Made by a program: the position numbers and the translations under genes. From assembly GCF_033958435.1 (NCBI RefSeq), contig NC_134138.1, positions 179,474,798 to 179,538,797 of the forward strand: DNA of 64,000 nucleotides, written 5' to 3'. The notes beneath the pieces were generated by a model. That model was not told the DNA's origin and made no database searches. It saw nothing but the letters and a program-made list of their open reading frames with translations. Shown here in pieces: positions 56,656 to 64,000 of this stretch (positions are counted from its first letter, which is position 1; every line of letters starts with the position of its first letter). This DNA is from Carettochelys insculpta (taxonomy: Eukaryota > Chordata > Testudines > Carettochelyidae).

Positions 56656-57397
56656 AATAAAATGCAGCCACTGTTCCTGTCATCATAATGGTTGACATAT
56701 GAACAGCCTGAAAGACTGTGTTATATGTGTTCTTCCCACCTGTATAAGGGTGGGCTGATGACCAACTGGCCCAATTGCCAGGCCAGGATTTTATGGCTTC
56801 TTCCAGCCTAGTCATGCCAGAGAGGGCCCTGACAGTGCCTTTGGTTACTTGTGTGTGCTCCACCCACAGTTTCTGCCCCTACCCAAGTCTAAGGGGAAGG
56901 TAAGGTTAGGGGATGCAGGCTCACCCTCTCCAGCAGTTCTCAACTTAGGGCTTGAGGGGTTTGTCAAAGCATTCGGCCCAGTTACTGAGACACCCAAATT
57001 AGGCTTCATAGCAGTCTAGAGCTCTTCAGTCTGGGGTATAATAACTGGCTTACAAGATTCTCCTCGGACTCCTCATGTCCAGTTCAAGCAATCTCATTCA
57101 GGCCTTTGGGCTCCCCAAGAGCAGCTAATCCAAATTTCTACTGCTACAGATCTTAGCCTCCTCTTGCACAGTTCTCAGCTTTACCTCCTGATGCCAGCAC
57201 CAGCTGCTCCCTTTCTCTGGGCTACAAGTGTGCTTTTATACTGTTCTACCACTGGGAATAGCCCCAACACCTGATAAGGGGCGGGGCTTCCCTCCTCCTA
57301 GTATTGCTCTCATCTGAACCCTGAGTCAAAGTGGAATTTTGACGCCCCATTACACCACCAAAAATGTTCCCCCTTTTTTTTTTTGAAATGCAGACAC
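56656..57397. other. No gene recognised
   Basis: No supported features. Short frames only. Confidence 0.55.
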
Positions 57398-57400
57398 TGG

Positions 57401-57801
57401 AGCTGCGTTTACAGTTGCATTCTCTTTTGAAAGAAGCATGCAAATGAAGGAAATCAAACATGCAAAATGCATATCTGGTACCTCATTTGCATAATCTCTT
57501 TTCGAAAGACCTTCTTTCAAAAGAAAGAAAGCAGTGTAGACAGGGTTCTATTAAAAATAAACCCCATCTTCAAAAGACCCTTTCTTCCTGAAACAAAATA
57601 GGAAGAAGGGTTCTTTTGAAGATAGGCTTTACTTTCGAAAGAGCCCCATCTATAATGCTTTATTAGTTTTGAAAGAAGCTGTTTCAAAAAGAGATTATGC
57701 AAATGAGGCACCCAATATGTATATCAGTGCCTCATTTGCATTTGCAATTTACTTTATTTGCATGCCTCTTTTGAAAGAGGAATGCAAGTGTAGACACAGC
57801 T
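57401..57801. mobile_element. Palindromic miniature DNA transposon
   Basis: A 401-bp element starting agctgcgtttacagttgc and ending gcaagtgtagacacagct, flanked by TGG on both sides (57398-57400, 57802-57804). The two halves are imperfect inverted copies with repeated tctttcgaaaga/ttttgaaagaag words. The palindromic module occurs at 57699-57740, and a poorer one at about 57460-57492. Non-coding. It belongs with the TTTCGAAA-rich Harbinger-type miniature elements. Confidence 0.8.
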
Positions 57802-57967
57802 TGGGAAAAGCCAGACAGGATGGCAGAAGAACTGCTCAACCTTACAAGGCTGTCAGTGCTCATCGATAGATGACCAACCCGTAGCCCTTGTTGTTAAACT
57901 AAGAAGCAAAAAGTTCATAGAAAATAAGGAAGCCTAGGGAGAGAATGGCAATTAAGGTATATGTATG

Positions 57968-58165
57968 ATAGTGTAGCCTGGTGGCTCTTGTATTGGACTA
58001 GGATTCTGGAGATCCAGGTTCTATGTTTGGTCATTATCTGCTGGATGATGCTGGGGAGGGCAAGTCATAGCACTTGTATGCTGCCATTTCCTCATGTAAA
58101 AATCATACTCACCACCTTTGCAAAAGTGCTATGACATGCCTGGATGAAAAGCTTTATCTGAGCGG
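57968..58165 (+). repeat. MIR-like CORE SINE
   Basis: From 'gatagtgtagcctggtggct' (A-box region) through 'ggagatccaggttct' (B-box region), then 'gctggatgatgctggggagg' and 'tgccatttcctcatgtaaaa', the order matches a MIR-type SINE: tRNA-derived head, core and 'cctcatctgtaaaat' tail region. It is an ancient copy. Confidence 0.65.
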
Positions 58166-60732
58166 CAGGTAGCATGAGTAGCTTCCCAGCACTGAGACTA
58201 TCATGCAAAAATAGGAAAGGCCAATCAGTATACACACATTTGCACAACAACAAGGAAAGTAGCTCTAATCAAGGAAGAAAATAGGAATTGATTCAATCAA
58301 ACAAAGAAATAGAGCTGCTTATAAAGCATCTCTTGGGTAGATGTACTATTAAAATGCACTCTGTGTGGGTGTGTGTATCGTCATTAGATGATAGAAGCAC
58401 AAATCATATTATTCTTGAACGCAAAACTACGTGGCATCACACCACCATGAAGTCTTAATAATACTGATTTACAAGTTTGACTTTCTTGACTTTAAGACTG
58501 GCTAACTCTGTTTTTGCTTTCCATTGCCTTTTTCTGGAAATACCTTTAATAAGTAGTACACTGTATTACAGAATAAAATATTCCTCCTTTCTGTTATGTT
58601 TGCAAAGATTACAACTCCTTCTTCTTACCAGTGTGGCCTGCATCGCATAAATCCAGTATATCTGAAGTCACTATGGTCAAAAATTTCCACCCCGCTTTTA
58701 CTGGCCTTGGAAAATTTCTCTTGACAAAATCTGTAAAAGTGTTTTAAAAAAAGAAGAAAAAGAGTTGGCCCTGAGTTTCAGAGAGAGATAGCACTGTTGA
58801 TTAGAGTTTTAGTTATAGATACATTTGGATTCTGGGACCCTGAGCCAAGATTAGCCTCAATCAAGCAAACAATAGAAAAAAAGTACTAAGGGTAACTAGA
58901 CTGAGTGATTGCTTTAAAATGCTTACAAAAGGCTAGGAAAGTCTTTTGAAATTTCCTAGTAATAGCTGAAACCACCAGAATAGGCAATCTCCAGTAGAAA
59001 AAGGATAGCTTATCACTGTAAATTGTAGTACTAGGCTGTGGTTCCAAACAAGAACAATCATATCTTCCCACACCAAAAGCACTCCAACTAGTGGTTCGAT
59101 CCAAACAAACAAGAGCTTACAATTATAACAGGAAAAAAATACTCTTCTGAGAATTGTCTGTGAGTTTGCAAAGAACCCTGCAAATACAATACACCACATA
59201 ATGTGTACATTATGTTTTTATCTTTCAAAAATATGATTGCTAAGCCTCCGGAGCTTCATGGACTGTGCTGTCTCAGTCAACATATTTTTTCTAGTTTGAT
59301 TTATAAATTTTATAGTTGTACTTTCTGAACCTGGAGGAGTATATCTACATGGAAATCAATCATTAACCTGAAGGATATGACTGATTTTTCTCAATGTCTA
59401 TAAAAAACATTATGAGCACTTATTTGTCTGCACTTTCATAAGCTCTAAGTATTGATTCTATTTACCTTTCCACATCTAATTACTTTGCATAATGATATGT
59501 TTATATTACTGGCAATCTCCTATTTTAGAGTGAAATTATGCATACAGCATCTATACACATCTGATAAAAACTGCATGGGGTAATATCTTTATTACCATAA
59601 CTAAAACTTCTGCTAGAAAAACAGCTTCATAAAGTGCTAAAAACTCACCAGGTTTCAAGCAGTATTAGTCACATTTCTTACAATTTGACATTTCAGTTTG
59701 AATGTGCACTAAAAAATGTAAGACAAAGTCAATGAGACACCGGAGGTCACTCTGGAAATCTTGCAAGAATAGGATTTCTAATGAGACTTCCACTATTTCC
59801 TAGTTCCAGCCAGACTATTGTTATTGTAAGACCAACCATACTTGTGTGATTCTAGTACTTCTATTCTGGGAAGGGAGATGAAAGGGAAGATGCAGATGAA
59901 TATGTGGGAGAGAAAGGAAGTTAAACTTTTCTTAAGACCCGAAAAAGGGGAAGATTCAAAATAGTTATATTCATCTCAGCCAGTTCACCTGCCTCACGTC
60001 TTAAATTTTTAGATAACTTACAAAACTTATTCTGAGGTCCTCAAATCATTTTGCCAACCATAACGGTTTATAACGTAAAAGGGAATGAGCCTATTCTTCT
60101 CTTTCTTATTTTACTCAGTCTGGGAATTTGTCTACTCCTTCACACTGAGTTTTTCCTACCACAGTTTTTCCCTACTTCATCTTTCCTGCAATTTTATTTG
60201 CTTTCAGTAAACTGTCTGTAGTTTTAAAGTCATGAGAACAGTGCCCTGTTCATAACTGGCAGTGCAGTGCTCCTTTGAGGCTACTGCCAGCTGAATATGC
60301 TAATGCCACAGTGATGAGGATGCTAGTGAAAAGTCTTTGAGGTTGAGGCCAATTTAATATAATGGCAAATAAGCTAATCACTTACCGCTTCTATGATGAA
60401 CTTAGTGGTTTTTTTAACCCAAAGCATAGGAATTCAACATCGGCGCTCTGTTCCACCATTTCACCAGGTGGCTGATATGAATTGCCATTAAAAATGAACA
60501 ACTTGCTAATTTCTTTGGAAGGTAGTGACAGGAAGAATATGCTCAAATGCCATACCTGATTGCACCATGATTCTTTTGTGGGAGAGATAACAGGGAGGTG
60601 CCTTTTCCAAAAAAAACCACCAAGTGCCTACATACAAAATGCGCTCCTTTGATATGAAATTGAAATAACACAGCACTTTTTCCAGCATCCCTCTTCCTCT
60701 CCCAGATGAAGAAGAGTGCCTTTTTCCTAAAG
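58166..60732. other. No gene recognised
   Basis: AT-rich, open frames up to about 88 codons without recognisable content. Confidence 0.6.
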
Positions 60733-60960
60733 ATTGTGTAGACATTCCACATACACTTCTTTCAAAAGAGGAGTCCTCATGGCATGGTATTTTTCAATCC
60801 CTGGCCCATAATTTCAAAAGGGCAGGAGCTGCGTGGAGGCTTTCTATCAAACGAGCGGATCAATCTTTCAGTCTGCTTTTTGTGTGTGGCCTCACTCTTT
60901 TGAAAGAAGTTTTTTCCAAAAAATATCTGGAAGAACTTTTTCTGAAGGATCACTGTAGGG
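60733..60960. mobile_element. Possible decayed miniature element
   Basis: 'attgtgtagacattccac' followed by ctttcaaaagagg, mirrored by ctcttttgaaagaag at 60895-60909, suggests a TTTCGAAA-type miniature element with eroded ends. No target duplication found. Confidence 0.3.
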
Positions 60961-61078
60961 TAGGCTGTAGGGTAAACATAGCTAGAGAGAAAACTGTTTG
61001 CTTAGGAGCCTGGAACACCCCACTTTGTGACAACTTTGCCCCTTCTCTTGCTCTTTGATATGCCCTATGATGTTCTAC

Positions 61079-61449
61079 GGCTGAGTCCACACGGAGCTCA
61101 GCTCTGTGCTGCTGCCAGCAGTGCCATGCAAATTCAGCTTCTCGGGATTGCAAATGGCTGCTTATTTGCATACGCCTGAAGCTCATTACCACAGCCACGC
61201 AAGAGTTTGGTGCTGGCAGAAGGGGGTGCCGGCACTGCAGATGGATATGCCACTGTGCAGATGGATGGATGTGCCACTGCAGATGGATGTGCCTCTGCCA
61301 GCTAAACTCCCCCTCTGTCACCAGTCCCTTATGCCTGAAACGTTACAGTCATAAGGGACTGGTGACAGAGGAGGGGGTTAGCCCGAGAAGCTGACTTTGC
61401 ATAGCACAACTGGCAGCAATGCTGAGCAGAGCTCCATGTAGACCCAGCC
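61079..61449. mobile_element. Miniature inverted-repeat DNA element
   Basis: The left terminus is ggctgagtccacacggagct and the right, read inward, ggctgggtctacatggagct: a good inverted repeat extending about 40 bp into the element. At 371 bp it has no coding sequence. An inner inverted repeat (cctctgtcaccagtccctta at 61311-61330 against its complement at 61351-61370) flanks a 20-bp loop. A short array of 'gcagatggatgtgcc' units lies at 61237-61300. No target duplication seen. Confidence 0.75.
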
Positions 61450-64000
61450 AGTGAGTCTTAGCAGAGTCCTCAGTATGAGATCTGAATGATCTCACCCTGA
61501 AATGACCCTGAAGCACAAAATTAAATAGAAAATATGAGTGGTACATTTAATTGTTTCTTTTGGAAACCAGGAGATTTTTCTTTTTAAATGTGCACAGTTC
61601 TAAAAATGGCATGTCCATCCTTTCCCTTCTTCCACATTGATTTGTCAGGAAAGTGAAATTAAAGATTTATCCGTGATCTACCTCAAAAGGCAGTTTGAAG
61701 AAATACACCTGCCTAAGAAGAAAAAAATTAAGTTGATCATCCTAAAATTAGTCACCTGGACTTAAACCTTTATTCTTCTGGGTCCTGTGAATTTACCTTA
61801 GCTGCCTATTAACTTCTATCTTAAAAAGTTTTGCATAGAAAATAAATGAAAAAAAATACCCTAATAATAGTTTGATGCTGCAGAAAGCATAAATGGGAAA
61901 AAAATGAGGCATCATATAATAATTACCTTTAAATTATTGTGGTGTTCACCTACATACAGGAAAAGGTTCCTGTTTCATTCTAATCACTCATCTTAATCTC
62001 AAAAACAATTCCTTAGGATACTGTGATTAAGAGGATTTTGCTTGGGACTACTAGGAACCACTGTTTACGTCACTAGAAACAATGAAAAATATTAAAGTTA
62101 AACTATCCTGTAGAGCTAGGTAGAAAGAGATTTTCCAATCTGTGAGCATCTTCAAGATTTAAAAAACTGGAAATTGTTGAAAACCAAAAATTTGAAGAAG
62201 AAAAACAAAGTCAGATCAATTGAAATATTTTATTTCAATAACTTCTAATATTTTCATTTTTATTCCATTCTTTTTACATATTTTGTACTATAGAAATTAG
62301 TTTCAAATTAGAACTCATTTCAACCCAAAACCAATTTTTGGAGTTTTTAAATATGTGTTGAAATGGGACACTTCAAAACTGTTAACTTTTTTCCTAAAAG
62401 TTTTCAAAATGGCAAAGGTATTCAAATCAAAACTTACCTGAAAATGGTTTCATTTTTGACCAACTGGTATTTTCTGACAAAAATACATTTACTCAACATT
62501 TCTATCCAGATCTATAGTACAACTTCTGTTTTCTACCACTGAGATAGCTTGTGTTTTCCTTGTAGAATTGTACATTTCTATTCCGCATAATTATGCTAAA
62601 TAAACAATGGCTATTCTAATGACATAAAATCTGTACTGGACCATTCATGAACATGGTAGAGCACTTTAACTAACCCTGGGAACTGTAGTTTCAGTTAGAG
62701 GTAAGTATTCAATGAGTTTGATTTAAGCTAGTTTTCTATGAGATGAAAATTTTCCATGCGGTAAATTAAAACTAATGATTTACTCAGGATAAATCTAGGG
62801 CATATGTGGTCAACTGACTAAGATTTTACCATGTACTTATAAATAGAGTGAATTTTAAGAGGTATAGCATTAATTTTCTTTCTCATGCAAATGTGGAAAA
62901 AATCTCACCCCAAAATCAGTAAAAATAATGTAAATTTACATTGTGTGTTGTGTGGCAGTATATACAAACTCCGTACCAGTAAGGAAGGGTGCAAGCAGCC
63001 CCATCCCAATAGACCTGCAAAGCATGCATGGCTTTGAGGAGGAGCTTATAAGAAATACATGCCAGCCCAGGTGAGACAGGCAATGGAAGCAGCAGACCTC
63101 TATTCTGAGCTCATGGAAAGGAGGACCAAAGGAGCTTTTGTGACCTGAGGTTTGTCAATATTGAAGAGACCATATTTGCAAAGGAGGAAACAGTTATTAT
63201 TTAGAAGGCCTGAAATTTGATTTTGTTTTCAGTTCTTTAATGTGCCCTATGGGAAAAAAGGGGATTCTGAGAGAAAGTGATCCACGGAGGCAGATGGACT
63301 TAGCTGCCCACCACTAAGGCCTAGATTGGAGCCCATTAGGGAGGTGGGTCTGGACTCCCCTACCAACCTGTAAAGCAGGGGAATTCCAATAACTTGTCCC
63401 TCAGCGGAGAACCTCATAGGGGAAGGACTTGCTTATTGAGACCTCTGGTCTTTGACCTAAAAGGAAAAGCCTGGAGCTCTTGGAGGCATCTGAAGACATC
63501 TTCATTATTGGAATCTCTCTTTCAGGTTCCCTAAACAGGATGGAATGACATATCCGTTATTGGCTGAAGGGCTCTGTGAGAGAGGGGCCAGATCACTGCA
63601 TAATCAGAGCAGCTGTCAACAAAGACACCAGGAAAGAAAAGGAATGGCTACATCCAGCCTGACCACTGCGTGCCCCCTGCAAGGAGTGATTCCCTCCTAC
63701 AATGATGTAAATAAGATCAGAATTTGATCACAATATCTTATTGATCATATGCAGATAATATGCACATTTCTACCTTGACAAAGACTAAGCACACTGTGTT
63801 TCACTCTTTCCTCATCCTGGTGTTAATCGGGATAAATTCAAGTGATTTAAATGGCATGACTAGTTTGAGGGAAAAAAATTGTGGCAGTCAGAGGATGAAC
63901 ATGGAGAAGCTTAGAGAATACAGCTGTCCATCTCTGACAGGAGATAAAAAAAGTTGTTTTCATTCCTGAAAGCTCCTTAACTATCACATTTTTAAGAACA
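61450..64000. other. No gene recognised; possible retroelement-like stretch near 62950-63720
   Basis: AT-rich up to about 62930. From there to about 63720 the sequence is less AT-rich and of a different texture (for example 'aggaggagcttataagaaat', 'gtccctcagcggagaacctc'), possibly an old LTR or other dispersed repeat. I cannot define ends, direct repeats or coding domains. No host gene is evident. Confidence 0.45.

Noticed and set aside
62950..63720. Possible retroviral LTR or gene remnant
   Set aside because: No TG...CA ends, direct repeats or coding motifs could be set. Left as unclassified sequence.

Overview
The window looks like a non-coding, repeat-rich stretch of a sauropsid nuclear genome, most likely a turtle (a crocodilian is the main alternative). 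The grounds are several chicken-repeat-1 (CR1) LINEs ending in ATTCTTATG-type 3' tails, many Harbinger-type DNA transposons and their short derivatives starting GGCTGTGTCTACAC, and an AT-rich background of old, decayed repeats. I see no convincing host protein-coding exon, tRNA or rRNA. All coding capacity that I recognise belongs to mobile elements, and all of it is broken.

Layout. Positions 1-9.1 kb hold a 5'-truncated minus-strand CR1 (about 2.2-3.7 kb), a short Harbinger miniature element (6841-7081) and other remnants. At 9.5-13.9 kb an old minus-strand CR1 is split by a 3.3-kb Harbinger element (10181-13461, target duplication TAA). This element carries transposase scraps, a Myb/SANT gene fragment and an unusual exon-like segment resembling a BEN domain. 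The best preserved two-gene Harbinger element lies at 17278-21835 (duplication ATG). It has a spliced Myb/SANT gene on the plus strand and a spliced DDE transposase gene on the minus strand, tail to tail. Positions 22.3-39 kb are mostly featureless AT-rich DNA with scattered miniature elements, a fold-back retroposon with an 11-bp target duplication (22361-22582), a Tigger-like element and CR1 ends. A nearly complete but broken CR1 occupies 39.1-43.1 kb. A solo endogenous-retrovirus LTR (44110-44664) sits inside a Harbinger-like miniature element. A second two-gene Harbinger element is at 48241-51992, in the opposite orientation to the one at 17 kb. Positions 53.6-61.5 kb hold palindromic miniature elements, a 1.8-kb DNA transposon with an internal 67/68-bp tandem repeat, and a MIR-like SINE.

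How the genes relate. In vertebrate Harbinger elements a DDE transposase acts together with a Myb/SANT DNA-binding partner. Here all three larger copies show the same convergent arrangement. In the two better-preserved copies the donor and acceptor sites used by the Myb gene and the acceptor used by the transposase occur at matching places. Every copy has lost function in its own way: deletion of the region of the third catalytic residue in one, a Glu-to-Lys change there plus stop codons in another, and extensive rearrangement in the third. The many short elements share the terminal sequence and a roughly 40-bp palindromic module and were presumably moved by related transposases. The window therefore records repeated rounds of Harbinger activity on top of older CR1 insertions. 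The points most worth checking are the BEN-like exon inside a Harbinger element, the shared palindromic module, and the mixed terminus of the 48-kb element.
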